From: Thalassospira sp. HJ
Lineage (GTDB): Bacteria; Pseudomonadota; Alphaproteobacteria; Rhodospirillales; Thalassospiraceae
DNA: 64,000 nucleotides
Assembly (NCBI RefSeq): GCF_000948415.1
Contig: NZ_JYII01000012.1
Coordinates: forward strand, 558,001-622,000
Direction: 5' to 3'
In this document: positions 16,718 to 25,767 of the stretch, piece after piece
Layout: each line of letters begins with the position of its first letter
Numbering within the stretch: the stretch's first letter is position 1
Program-made: the position numbers and the translations under genes
The notes under the pieces: model-generated
Database searches by the model: none
Told to the model about the DNA's origin: nothing
What the model saw: the letters and a program-made list of their open reading frames with translations, nothing else

Positions 16718-17716
16718 TCAGGATGATTTTTCATTCTTTTTGAGCGCCATGATGAGCATACCCATTGTTTGAACAGCGGTTTCTTTCGACAATCCCGGGT
16801 AGGGTATGTGCTCTTGCTTGGGCCGTTCCGGGAAGAGGTTCTTTCTTCCCAGAAAAGTCTCAGCCACCCAGTTGTTGCCTTCCTTGTGGGGTTGAATGAG
16901 GTCGTCGGCCTGTTGCCGGCTGAGGACACTGTATTTGTTTGGTTCTTGATTGTGTCGCGTTAGCGTCATCAGATCTTTGTGGAGTATGCGCTTTTCTTCG
17001 ATCGATACGGGTAATCGATTAAGTATCTTTTGAACTTCGAGAAGGTCGCGTGAAAGGCTGATGTTCTCTCTCTGATCTTTGTTATTTGAGATCAAAGATA
17101 ATAGTTCGGGGCGAATTTCTTCGACCAAATCACCAAGGATTCCAGATTGATGTTTTTTAGCGTCTTCGTACGTTTTGACGACAAGTTCGTCTGCGCTGAA
17201 TACGTTCAGCCAGTTACGAAGCTGTTTTTCGTAATCGCACTGATCTCGCATGGTGTCGATGGCGTCAGACATGTCACCGGCAAACCCTTGGGCTTTAACC
17301 ATCTGGTTGTACCAGGACTCCATGAAATCGTCTTGGCGCCGCAGGTAGACAATCAGTTTCAGTTTTCGTTGGGTTAGCCATGCGTGTCTATCCATCAGCT
17401 CTTTGAGCTTGGTGGGCTGAGGGAACAAGAAAAAGTTCTCACTGGAAATCAAGACGTCTGAGTTAACCGAGGCTATCTCGTCGCCGATTTTACCAGCAAG
17501 CTCATCAAGCGTTTTGGGTTGTCTCGTCGACCAGTCCGGATATGCGCCATTTAAAAGTAACGCAACATCATGGTGCCCATAACCCCGTATCGTTGCATCT
17601 GGATACAGCAGGCCATTGTTTGCAAACTCTTTTTGATAGTCGCAAAAATACTTTTGAATATAAGTTGTGCCTGTCTTTGGAGCACCGAGATGTATGTAAA
17701 GGCATTTGTTCTGCAT
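16718..17716 (-). CDS. Sulfotransferase-like protein
   Basis: This 332-residue protein begins LYIHLGAPKTGTTYIQKYF, whose GAPKTGTT loop is the 5'-phosphosulfate-binding motif of PAPS-dependent sulfotransferases. LKLIVYLRRQDDFMESWYNQ is the 3'-phosphate-binding strand and helix. It would move sulfate from PAPS to a carbohydrate hydroxyl or amine. No signal peptide or membrane segment is visible, so it is probably cytoplasmic. It is divergent from the methyltransferase operon, and its composition is AT-richer than that of genes to the left. No good ribosome site precedes the ATG, so the start is tentative. Confidence 0.82.
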   Translation of the reverse strand: MQNKCLYIHLGAPKTGTTYIQKYFCDYQKEFANNGLLYPDATIRGYGHHDVALLLNGAYPDWSTRQPKTLDELAGKIGDEIASVNSDVLISSENFFLFPQPTKLKELMDRHAWLTQRKLKLIVYLRRQDDFMESWYNQMVKAQGFAGDMSDAIDTMRDQCDYEKQLRNWLNVFSADELVVKTYEDAKKHQSGILGDLVEEIRPELLSLISNNKDQRENISLSRDLLEVQKILNRLPVSIEEKRILHKDLMTLTRHNQEPNKYSVLSRQQADDLIQPHKEGNNWVAETFLGRKNLFPERPKQEHIPYPGLSKETAVQTMGMLIMALKKNEKSS

Positions 17717-17844
17717 TGGATTTGTGCTTTTAATTGCAAAGGACTGACGATACTCTAACGATAAATAAACGTCACCCTGCTATCTAAGGGCAAGGTCCTG
17801 AACAAGTATCGCAGATAGGTTCCGTTGCCTTTCGTGGAGCGACA

Positions 17845-18543
17845 ATGCCGAAACCAGAAGAAATTTACGAGCTTCATGCAGCTTCTTGTAATGAAGATGA
17901 CTTCTGGGGACAGGTAAAACGCACTGTCAATGGCAAGCCGATATCCGAAGAAAATATAGCTTTGATTGTGGAGCAATCGCGCAATCTTCTGCAGCTGCAG
18001 AGAAGCGATCATGTGCTTGATTTGTGCTGCGGAAATGGTGCTTTGACGCATCGCGTGTTTGAAGACGTCGAAGATGTCATCGGGATTGATGTTTCACCCA
18101 GTCTGATTGCAACGGCGCAGAAATTCTTCGGTTCAGACAAGCGTATTGAATACGTGGTCGACGATGTTTTGCACGGGGTTAAAGCTTTGGCCCCTGATCG
18201 TGCCCCATCAAAGGCGTATATGTATGGTTCTCTGCAATATCTACCGCAGGGGAAAGTGGTGGAACTCTTTAAATTTCTGTTTGACCGTTTTCCAGAGTTG
18301 ACCCGGTTTATGGTGGGGAATGTACCCGACCGTCAGAAAAAAGATGCCTTTTACAACTCGAAATCACTGAGCCCTGATGCTGGAAATGACCCCGCATCGC
18401 CAATAGGGGTTTGGTATTCAAAGGCGGAATTGTTTGAAATTGCGAGCCAGTGTGGCTGGGATGTTGAATTTCATCAGATGCCCGATGGGCATCATGCCCA
18501 CCACTACCGTTATGATGCTGTTTTGGTGCGGGGAAGTGTTTGA
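17845..18543 (+). CDS. Class I SAM-dependent methyltransferase
   Basis: This 232-residue Rossmann-fold methyltransferase has motif I HVLDLCCGNGALTHRVF (about residues 56-72), followed by VIGIDVSPSLIATAQKFF for ribose binding. KAYMYGSLQYLP is probably post-motif II/III. It resembles small-molecule and sugar methyltransferases; the acceptor is unknown. GGAG precedes the ATG. Its stop overlaps the ATG of the fusion gene in TGATG, so it heads a translationally coupled block that includes two DegT enzymes and WbqC. Confidence 0.87.
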   Translation: MPKPEEIYELHAASCNEDDFWGQVKRTVNGKPISEENIALIVEQSRNLLQLQRSDHVLDLCCGNGALTHRVFEDVEDVIGIDVSPSLIATAQKFFGSDKRIEYVVDDVLHGVKALAPDRAPSKAYMYGSLQYLPQGKVVELFKFLFDRFPELTRFMVGNVPDRQKKDAFYNSKSLSPDAGNDPASPIGVWYSKAELFEIASQCGWDVEFHQMPDGHHAHHYRYDAVLVRGSV

Positions 18544-20741
18544 TGTCAAAGCGAGCAGTGATTTGGCTTAGCAGTATGCCGAGATCTGGAAGTAACTGGG
18601 TCTCTCAGATTTTGGCTTCGCATTCAGATATCCGGTTAAAGTTCTGTCCGCTGTTTTCCTATGAATTCAAGAACGCTTGCGGGATAAATTCCACGGGTGA
18701 TGATTGGCAAAAATTGTTTGAGGCGGTGTATGAGCGCGAAGGCGCATATCTTGATCAGCACTACCTCAGAGATGAAGGGCTACTGCCATCTTTTAAGAAT
18801 AAAGCGGATGCGCCGTCTCTTTTGTGTATCAAATCAACACGGTATCATGACCTTACGCGGTCGATTGTTGAGAAGTGTGATAACGTAAAGTTTGTCGCCC
18901 TCGTTCGTAACCCTGTTGCAACCATCCATTCCTGGATACAGAACCCCAAAGAATTTCCAGCGACGGCAGACCCGATGCAAGAATGGCGGACTGGCGCATG
19001 CAGGAAATTTGAGGATGGCAATCCGATCACAGGAGAGTTCTGGGGGTTTGATGACTGGAAGCAGGTCACAACAGAGCAGCTTCAGTTGGCCGAAGAATAT
19101 CCGGATCGGGTGAGAATTCTCCGTTACGAAGATCTTGTCGAACAAGGCCAGCCTGTTCTTGAGGACCTTTTTGACTGGTTAGGACTGTCCCTCACGGAGG
19201 CGACACTCGAATTTTTCAAGAGCTCTCAATCCAAGACAATCGATAACGTGCGGGCTGTTTATAAAAAGCCTGAAGATGTCGTGCGCTGGAAAACAGAGGC
19301 CGTTGACGATATCAGATTTGCGATCGGTTCTGAATTGGTTGGGAGGCGATTGTCGGGTTTTGTCGACCATGAGACGCTTGCGCTTGGGGCTGCCTGGAAG
19401 CCGGGTCAGATAATTGGCTACACAGAGCGTTTGCCGCTCGCAGACCGTGGAATCAAGAGTAGTCTGAATGAGCTGGCTGCTTTTGGCGGGGAACCCTTGT
19501 TTCCTAAAAATCAACCACGACCAAAAGGGCAGCTCGCTGTGCCGGATTGGGCGCGTTTCGAAGCCTGTATTGATGCGGCATTTGAAGCCAAAAGATTTAC
19601 CAATGACGGCCCGAATACGCGTGCACTAGCGGAGGCGTTGGCTTCGTATCATCAAGTTAAGCACGTTGTGATATATTCCAACGCCTGCGTTGCGCTGATC
19701 GCTGCGATGCAGGTCTTATATGAGCAGCGTGTTGCGGATGACCCCGCGCTCAAATCACGTCGGCTGAAAGTGCTCTTTCCTGGTTTTACCTATGTCGGTT
19801 TACCGCATTTGATCCGATGGGCGGGGTTTGAACCGGTTTATTGTGATGTCGATCCTGTGCGCCATACGATTGATCCTTCTGCTGCCAAAGCACTCATTGA
19901 TGAGGATACGTTGGCGATCATGGGGGTCCATCAAGTGAACGCCCCCTGTGATTGCGATGAGCTGGCAAAGCTGAGCGAAGTCACAGGCGTTCCCGTGTTC
20001 TATGATGCGGTTCATGCTCTTGGTTGCAAAATGCCAAATGGCATGCCGTCCGGTGGCCGGGGCGAGATGGAGATATTCAGCCTTCATGCGACCAAGATGC
20101 TGAATGGGACAGAGGGCGGCTACATTACGACAAATAATGACAGGCTGGTTGAGTATCTAAGCGAATTTCGAAATTTTGGTTATGTCGAGGCCAGCCGTAT
20201 TTCTTGTATCGGGCTGAATGGCAAGCTTAACGAACTTCATTCTGCCATGGCCCTTGCATCACTTGATACGCTTGATGACGTTTCCAAGGGAAACAAAGCA
20301 CGCTTTGAGGCCTATGAGGCGGCACTGGCGAATGTTCCGGGCATCAAACTGATCCCTTATGCTGATCATTACTCTCAGCACAATTATGAGTTTGCTGTGA
20401 TTTTGCTTGATAGTGAACTGTGGCCTCTGTCACGGGAGGAAACTGTATTTCTGTTAAGAGCAGAAAATGCACTCGCCGTGCCTTACTACAATGAAGTTTT
20501 GTACCGGTTGTCAGATTACCCTCCATCCAGCCCTTCGGATCAGCCAAATACCCCGAGGGGGCTTCAGGTCCCGGAGAATTTGACGGTTACTGATCGTTTG
20601 GCCCGGAGCATGATCCAGTTGCCTGTTGGTGATCTGGTATCTGTCGATGATTGCCAGATAATAGGTGAGTGGTTTGAATCAGTATCCACACTTGGAAACG
20701 CAATACGACAAGGTCTTGGTCAGCTGGAGGTCTCAGCATAA
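18543..20741 (+). CDS. Sulfotransferase-DegT aminotransferase fusion protein
   Basis: A single 732-residue frame holds two enzymes. Residues 1-270 are a sulfotransferase: VIWLSSMPRSGSNWVSQIL (PAPS 5'-phosphosulfate loop, 13-19) and VKFVALVRNPVATIHSW (3'-phosphate motif, Arg122). From about 305 to 715 there is a DegT/DnrJ/EryC1/StrS aminotransferase with the PLP lysine in SLHATKMLNGTEGG (Lys518), the preceding DAVHALG Asp, and the RNFG...GLNGKLNELHSAMA region. It would put an amine on a nucleotide keto-sugar and sulfate the same or a related product. The ATG at 18543 overlaps the upstream stop, and the stop overlaps the next start. I know of no standard family with this fusion. Confidence 0.88.
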   Translation: MSKRAVIWLSSMPRSGSNWVSQILASHSDIRLKFCPLFSYEFKNACGINSTGDDWQKLFEAVYEREGAYLDQHYLRDEGLLPSFKNKADAPSLLCIKSTRYHDLTRSIVEKCDNVKFVALVRNPVATIHSWIQNPKEFPATADPMQEWRTGACRKFEDGNPITGEFWGFDDWKQVTTEQLQLAEEYPDRVRILRYEDLVEQGQPVLEDLFDWLGLSLTEATLEFFKSSQSKTIDNVRAVYKKPEDVVRWKTEAVDDIRFAIGSELVGRRLSGFVDHETLALGAAWKPGQIIGYTERLPLADRGIKSSLNELAAFGGEPLFPKNQPRPKGQLAVPDWARFEACIDAAFEAKRFTNDGPNTRALAEALASYHQVKHVVIYSNACVALIAAMQVLYEQRVADDPALKSRRLKVLFPGFTYVGLPHLIRWAGFEPVYCDVDPVRHTIDPSAAKALIDEDTLAIMGVHQVNAPCDCDELAKLSEVTGVPVFYDAVHALGCKMPNGMPSGGRGEMEIFSLHATKMLNGTEGGYITTNNDRLVEYLSEFRNFGYVEASRISCIGLNGKLNELHSAMALASLDTLDDVSKGNKARFEAYEAALANVPGIKLIPYADHYSQHNYEFAVILLDSELWPLSREETVFLLRAENALAVPYYNEVLYRLSDYPPSSPSDQPNTPRGLQVPENLTVTDRLARSMIQLPVGDLVSVDDCQIIGEWFESVSTLGNAIRQGLGQLEVSA

Positions 20742-21964
20742 TGCTGAAGCGAACAATTGACGATTTGAAGATTCTTGATGGCCAAAAACAGTTTGAGCAA
20801 GAAAAACCGGTTGGGCAAATCCATATCCCGGATCGAAGTGAATTCGATGTCTGGATGAAGTCGGTTATGCAACGACGGTACTTCACCAACCACGGTCCAT
20901 TGGTCGGGAAGCTCGAAGAAGTGCTGCGAGAGCGCCTCGATGTCGAGCATGCCTACACAGTGACGAATGGCACGGTGGGGTTGATGGTTGCGTTGGTGGC
21001 GTTGGACATCAAAGGCGAAGTTCTCGTTCCATCCTTCACTTTTCCTGCCACGGTCGAAGCTTTGAAATGGGCAAAGCTAACGCCCCGTTTTGTGGACGTT
21101 GATCCGCGAACACACATGATATCACGCAAGACCGTTGAGGAGCATATCAACGTGGAAACCTCAGCAGTACTCGGTGTGCATGTGTGGGGCAGGGCATGTG
21201 ATCCGGAAGGCTTGCAGTCCTTGTGTAAGGAAAAAGGACTCAAGCTGATTTACGACGCCTGTCATGGCTTTGCATGCGACTACAACTCGACAAGTCTTGC
21301 GAGATTTGGCGATGTTTCTGTCTATTCCATGCATGCAACAAAGGTCGTTAATGCCGCCGAGGGCGGGGTCGTTGTCACCCGTGACGATGCGTTGGCTGCC
21401 CGAATTAACACTGTTCGCAATTTTCATCGAACACCCGCGGATGTCGAGGTGGAGATGAGGATGAATGGGAAGATGAGCGAACTGCAGGCAGCAATGGCCT
21501 TGATGGCGCTGGGAAAGCTGGAGCAGAATGTAGAGAGAAACAAAACTCTGTACTATTCCTACATCAATGGTCTTGCGAGCTTAGCTTATTTGAAACCTGC
21601 ATATCTGGACAAGAACGGAAAAAACAATTTCCAGTATTCGGTGTTTGAACTTTCCGAAGATTGCCCACTCTCACGCGATCAACTTGTAACGATCCTGCGT
21701 GCAGAAGGTGTTTACGCCCGACGCTATTTTTACCCCTGTGTGCATCGACTTGACCCGTACCGTGATGCGCATAATGCCACGAGTAGGGTTTTGCCAAACT
21801 CCGAAGCATTGGCGGAAAAGGTGTTCCAGTTGCCATCTGGTGCACAAGTTTCCCTTGAAGACACCAAAGCGATTATTGAGATTCTCAGGTTAACTCTTAA
21901 CAATGCCGGACAGATTGCGGAGCGCATAAAAGACATCCCTGTATGTGAGGCTGGGTCTCAATGA
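20741..21964 (+). CDS. DegT/DnrJ/EryC1/StrS aminotransferase
   Basis: This 407-residue PLP enzyme probably transaminates a nucleotide-linked keto-sugar. EVLVPSFTFPATVEALKW, LIYDACHGFACD and YSMHATKVVNAAEGGVVVT (PLP Lys201) are in family order. RNFHRTPADVEVEMRMNGK and SELQAAMALMALGKLE follow. It is clearly related to the aminotransferase half of the preceding fusion and starts in its stop codon (TAATG). Its stop overlaps the WbqC start (ATGA). The pair may act in sequence on one sugar or form a heterodimer, which is inference. Confidence 0.93.
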   Translation: MLKRTIDDLKILDGQKQFEQEKPVGQIHIPDRSEFDVWMKSVMQRRYFTNHGPLVGKLEEVLRERLDVEHAYTVTNGTVGLMVALVALDIKGEVLVPSFTFPATVEALKWAKLTPRFVDVDPRTHMISRKTVEEHINVETSAVLGVHVWGRACDPEGLQSLCKEKGLKLIYDACHGFACDYNSTSLARFGDVSVYSMHATKVVNAAEGGVVVTRDDALAARINTVRNFHRTPADVEVEMRMNGKMSELQAAMALMALGKLEQNVERNKTLYYSYINGLASLAYLKPAYLDKNGKNNFQYSVFELSEDCPLSRDQLVTILRAEGVYARRYFYPCVHRLDPYRDAHNATSRVLPNSEALAEKVFQLPSGAQVSLEDTKAIIEILRLTLNNAGQIAERIKDIPVCEAGSQ

Positions 21965-22692
21965 AGCTCGGAGTTATGCAGCCTTATTTCTTCCCGTATA
22001 TGGGCTATTTCGACCTGATCATGAAAACGGATCATTGGGTGGTGTTTGATGTTGTCAAATATCAATCGAAATCATGGATGAACCGAAATCGCATTCAGGA
22101 AGCCAATAATGGTGAGCAATACATCAGCGCCCCGATCATAAAGAAGTCAGGGCACATTATTTCTGAAATGCAGGTTCTTGATTTCAATCGAACTGCAGAA
22201 AAGTTGCTGAGACAGCTCAACGTTTATTGCAATAAGGCACCATATTTTGATGCGGTTCGGGAGATGGTCGCCAACGTATTTTCTGAGTGTGCAGATGATA
22301 AGTTGTGCAGTTTGAATATCTCTGGATTGCGAAATGTATGCCGGTTTCTGGACATACCATTTTCGTATGATGTCTGTTCAGAGCTGGATTTAGACTTTTC
22401 CGCCGTCACGCATGCCGGACAATGGGCTCTTGAGATTTCCAAGCAACTGGGAGCATCGACCTATATAAACCCGTCGGGAGGTGTCGATTTGTTTGATTAT
22501 CAAGAGTGGCAGTCTGCCAATATTGGAATTGAATTTACCCGTTTACCCAGCCTGACGTTCGATGTTCCGCATCCGTTCAAGTTTAAGCCTAATCTTTCGA
22601 TTATTGATACCTTAATGTGGAATACGCCAGAAACGGTTGTCGGGTACTTGCAAAACCTACCAACGTCTCGTCACCCTGATGCGCTGCAGTAA
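21961..22692 (+). CDS. WbqC-like family protein
   Basis: This 243-residue protein opens MKLGVMQPYFFPYMGYFDLI, the hallmark of the WbqC family, with YQSKSWMNRNRI next. The family is found in O-antigen and capsule loci beside DegT aminotransferases, and its exact reaction is unsettled. The tail YINPSGGVDLFD and LSIIDTLMWNTPE are also family-like. It is cytoplasmic with no signal. It overlaps the DegT stop by four bases, so it is the last coupled gene of the block that starts at 17845. AT content is visibly higher than in core genes. Confidence 0.9.
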   Translation: MKLGVMQPYFFPYMGYFDLIMKTDHWVVFDVVKYQSKSWMNRNRIQEANNGEQYISAPIIKKSGHIISEMQVLDFNRTAEKLLRQLNVYCNKAPYFDAVREMVANVFSECADDKLCSLNISGLRNVCRFLDIPFSYDVCSELDLDFSAVTHAGQWALEISKQLGASTYINPSGGVDLFDYQEWQSANIGIEFTRLPSLTFDVPHPFKFKPNLSIIDTLMWNTPETVVGYLQNLPTSRHPDALQ

Positions 22693-22761
22693 GTCGTCAA
22701 ATTGGCAGTTTTTTTAAGAACTTGCAGGGTCTATTGTTCAGTGAACTAAGGAAAGAAATCC

Positions 22762-24090
22762 ATTAATTATTCTAACTTGGTTGATCCGGCATTCTACGCC
22801 TCTTGCTATCAGTTTGCATTGGACCAAACAGCATTACCTGCAGATGAGCACTTTTCGAGGTTCGGTGCTAAACGGGGGTGGATGCCAAGGGCCAACGTTG
22901 ATCCTTGTGCGCTTGCGGTATTAAAGAGCACGGGTGACGTCGCCGAAGGGCTTGATAGCCTTGATGAAAACACCATTGGCAGTGCCTATACAGTTAATCA
23001 GTTGGCCGGGCTTTTACCATCGCATTCTGAAACAGGTCCCGTGGACTTTGGTGGTGGTGGCGCCGTTGACATGTTCTCTGCCGAAGAAGTTCGTAAAAAT
23101 CGCGCTGCCGCCAATCAGTTTGGCAAGGCCCAGACGCAAAGTGTTGAAATCGGAGACGCTGGTTACCAGCTGATCTGCCCCGATGTCAGTGTGCTCTTGC
23201 AGAAACTGGAAAGTGGAGAACCATTTTCCAGTGTCAAATTGCCGCATGGCCTTTGGGACGCAGTTGCATTCTCAGAGCGTCTTGGGGGAGCACTGCGGAA
23301 CAGTAAGGATTTCGAGTGCCTTAGCGATACTCAAATTCGCTACCTTGGCCGGCGTTGGGCAAGAAAGTTGACGCCGAACAACGGCTGCCTGGTCGAAGGG
23401 TTTATTGACGATCTGTTCTCTGTTCTTTCTGAAAAAAATCGACCTGAAAATGCTTATATCGGCTTGGCTCTAAAAGGGTTTCCAACCCACGATGGCCGTT
23501 TGTGGCACATTCCAGGAGACCATCACGATAAACTCGCGGCGAGATTTTCTTCAATCAGTCAATACTTTGAGGACGGATACCGTTTTTGGGACGGGACGCT
23601 TTTCAAGCGTTACGCAATCAGTGGCAGTCTTCCGGCGATTATGGACGCGGTCAGAAAACGGCCTTCAATCCTTATCGCGTCACAAAAGCTTGATGTTTTG
23701 CCCCAACGCTTGAATATGCCGCAGATGGGGCACTACAAAATTCCGCCAAGCAATATCCACAGTCACAGATACGAGGTGTTCAACCACCTTTGTCGGGCAA
23801 TCGAGGGCATGAAGCAGCGTTTCGACAGTTCGCCTGTGGTTATTTCTCAGGCGGGTGGCTCTTTTGCATTTTGGTTGCTCACACGTTTACAGCGTCAGTT
23901 TCCTGAAGTGACCTTCATGGATATGGGGCAGGCATTGAACATCTGGGTTCTGGACCGTCAGGGACCGATGCCGTGGCTTAAAATATATGCAGAATCAATC
24001 GTTCGAAATTGTGGGCTTGGCGCCTACTACAAAGCGCTCGGTCACGCAGATGTGCTTCAAAAATTCGATCCGGCCGCTGTGCTTGATTAA
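22762..24090 (+). CDS. Putative glycosyltransferase with GT-D-like domain, possible ATT start
   Basis: The protein has 442 residues if translation starts at the ATT at 22762, placed six bases after AAGGAAAG. A TTG at 22777 is the first conventional start but is about 21 bases away from that site. LVDPAFYASCYQFALDQ and HFSRFGAKRGWMPRANVDP form the short N-terminal module seen on many surface-polysaccharide glycosyltransferases. The C-terminal half contains RKRPSILIASQKL, VVISQAGGSFAFWLLTRL and VTFMDMGQALNIWVLD, which recall GT-D (DUF1792) glycosyltransferases. This is pattern recall, not a search result. Confidence 0.6.
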   Translation: MNYSNLVDPAFYASCYQFALDQTALPADEHFSRFGAKRGWMPRANVDPCALAVLKSTGDVAEGLDSLDENTIGSAYTVNQLAGLLPSHSETGPVDFGGGGAVDMFSAEEVRKNRAAANQFGKAQTQSVEIGDAGYQLICPDVSVLLQKLESGEPFSSVKLPHGLWDAVAFSERLGGALRNSKDFECLSDTQIRYLGRRWARKLTPNNGCLVEGFIDDLFSVLSEKNRPENAYIGLALKGFPTHDGRLWHIPGDHHDKLAARFSSISQYFEDGYRFWDGTLFKRYAISGSLPAIMDAVRKRPSILIASQKLDVLPQRLNMPQMGHYKIPPSNIHSHRYEVFNHLCRAIEGMKQRFDSSPVVISQAGGSFAFWLLTRLQRQFPEVTFMDMGQALNIWVLDRQGPMPWLKIYAESIVRNCGLGAYYKALGHADVLQKFDPAAVLD

Positions 24091-24199
24091 TACCGGGATC
24101 GATTGAATTTACGGTTATACTGTTATTTGTTAAGGCAAGTTGGAGCACAGTTGATTTTAGGAAAAGTCGATTCAGGTCTGTTAATTGAGGATACTATGA

Positions 24200-24853
24200 A
24201 TGCCAATCATTCGTTCGGGAAATAAAGTCGCTTATTTTTCACACATTCCCAAATGTGCTGGATCGGCAATTGAGGCCTACATCCATAAATCTGGCAAAGC
24301 TCAGCTTTCTTTTTTGGATAACCGTTTTTTGTCTCATCAGCCTCAAACTCTATGGACGAAGTCTTCTCCGCAGCATGTGGACGGGGTGTCTTTGGCGCGG
24401 CTGTTTCCGTCGGCATCATTCTTTGATTTGTTTTTTGCGGTAATACGCAATCCATATGATCGTCTGAAAAGCGCATATAAGTTTCAAAAATATGTCGAGC
24501 GTAAAATTAGCGCGGACGTGGACTTCAAAAAGTTCGTTTTGTCACTTGATGAAGGGGCGATTAATACCATCGGTCTGAATGATAACCATTTCTTGCCGCA
24601 ATATAGGTTATTCTACCCGAAGGCACCTTACATGGTGTTCAAATTGGAAGAAGGTCTGGAACCTGTAAAAAAGTGGCTGGATCTCCACCTGTTCGGTGAA
24701 GAACAACCGCATGAAATTGGGGTTGTTAATGACTTTTCCAAGCGAGGCATCAAAGTTGATGAGGATCTGTCTTGGGATCCTGAGATGCGTGAAGTTGTCT
24801 CTAAGCTATATAAACTGGACTTCGAGTTGTTCGGCTATGAGACGGGGCTCTAA
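24200..24853 (+). CDS. Sulfotransferase family 2-like protein
   Basis: This 217-residue protein has VAYFSHIPKCAGSAIEAYI near the start, the HIPKCAGS variant of the PAPS 5'-phosphosulfate loop. FFAVIRNPYDRLKSAYKF is the 3'-phosphate motif (RNPYDRLKSAY), placing it with Sulfotransfer_2/3 enzymes that modify carbohydrates. GLNDNHFLPQYRLF is the usual substrate-side segment. It follows the GT-D candidate after a 109-base gap and uses the second of two overlapping ATGs, since the first closes after nine codons. GAGG lies about ten bases upstream. Confidence 0.88.
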   Translation: MPIIRSGNKVAYFSHIPKCAGSAIEAYIHKSGKAQLSFLDNRFLSHQPQTLWTKSSPQHVDGVSLARLFPSASFFDLFFAVIRNPYDRLKSAYKFQKYVERKISADVDFKKFVLSLDEGAINTIGLNDNHFLPQYRLFYPKAPYMVFKLEEGLEPVKKWLDLHLFGEEQPHEIGVVNDFSKRGIKVDEDLSWDPEMREVVSKLYKLDFELFGYETGL

Positions 24854-24904
24854 TCATTCAACCTTGGTTGATCCGTATATCAATTGAACAGGACCATAAG
24901 TTTT

Positions 24905-25756
24905 ATGAATACGCCTTACAACATCTGCATCGTCCAACCTCCGGGTTATATTCATTCTCTGGCGTTTGCAGAGTTGGCTGAGCTTTTGATGTATTCGATC
25001 CGGGAAGCTGGGCATCCGGCGCAGATCCAGACCAATCAGTTTGTGCAAGGTGGCGTGAACGTTATTGTCGGGGCGCATTTGCTTGATGTTTCGGCACTGC
25101 GAGCGGTCCCGGAAGGGACTGTTATCCTGAATACCGAGCAGTTGACCGGCGTTGGTGAGAACTGGCGTGAAAAGTTGACGGGGTGGTTCCAGTCCGGTCT
25201 TGAAGTCTGGGATTACAGCCCGGCCAATATCGAGGTGATCAAGGCGCTTGGCGTGGAAAATGTGCGCTATCTTCCGATCGGCTATCAGAAAGAGCTTCAG
25301 CGGATCGACATTACGGTCGAGCAGGATATTGATGTTCTGTTTTACGGTTCGGTCAATGAACGCCGGCGCGAGATTTTCAACGCGATCGAAGCCAAAGGCT
25401 TGAACCTTAAGGTTCTGATGGGCGTTTATGGCAAGGATCGTGATCAGTGGATTGCGCGATCGAAAGTCGTGCTGAACCACCATTACTATGAAAGCCAGAT
25501 TTTCGAGATCGTGCGCGTTTCCTACCTTTTGACCAATGCCAAGGCGGTGGTGGCCGAGGTTAATCCGGAAACGGTGATCGATGACCGCTTCCGCAAAGGG
25601 GTGGTTGATGTGCCCTATGCCGGGTTGGTTGATGCGGTATGTGATCTGGTGGAAGATACCACCAAACGCAAGGCACAGCAGCGTCGCGCGCTTAACAGCA
25701 TCATCAAATACCCGCAGGTCGACTTCACCAGACCGCTTCTGGAATACACGCATTAA
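24905..25756 (+). CDS. Putative glycosyltransferase (GT-B, CgeB/Glyco_trans_1_2-like)
   Basis: This 283-residue protein starts at ATG 24905 (MNTPYNICIVQPPG); a TTG 21 bases earlier is less likely. Residues 1-130 form an alpha/beta half. The C-terminal half has DIDVLFYGSVNERRREIF, VVLNHHYYESQIFEIVRVSY and AVVAEVNPETVIDD, matching the C-terminal domain of group-1 type glycosyltransferases of the CgeB-like sort. It is cytoplasmic or peripheral. Composition returns toward that of core genes here. It closes the candidate glycan cluster. Donor and acceptor are unknown. Confidence 0.7.
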   Translation: MNTPYNICIVQPPGYIHSLAFAELAELLMYSIREAGHPAQIQTNQFVQGGVNVIVGAHLLDVSALRAVPEGTVILNTEQLTGVGENWREKLTGWFQSGLEVWDYSPANIEVIKALGVENVRYLPIGYQKELQRIDITVEQDIDVLFYGSVNERRREIFNAIEAKGLNLKVLMGVYGKDRDQWIARSKVVLNHHYYESQIFEIVRVSYLLTNAKAVVAEVNPETVIDDRFRKGVVDVPYAGLVDAVCDLVEDTTKRKAQQRRALNSIIKYPQVDFTRPLLEYTH

Positions 25757-25767
25757 GGCTGACCGAC

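Noticed and set aside
22776-24876. Direct 13-base repeat (CTTGGTTGATCCG) near 22776 and 24864
   Set aside because: It is short, lies at unrelated positions (an N-terminal coding region and a gap) and has no further flanking similarity.
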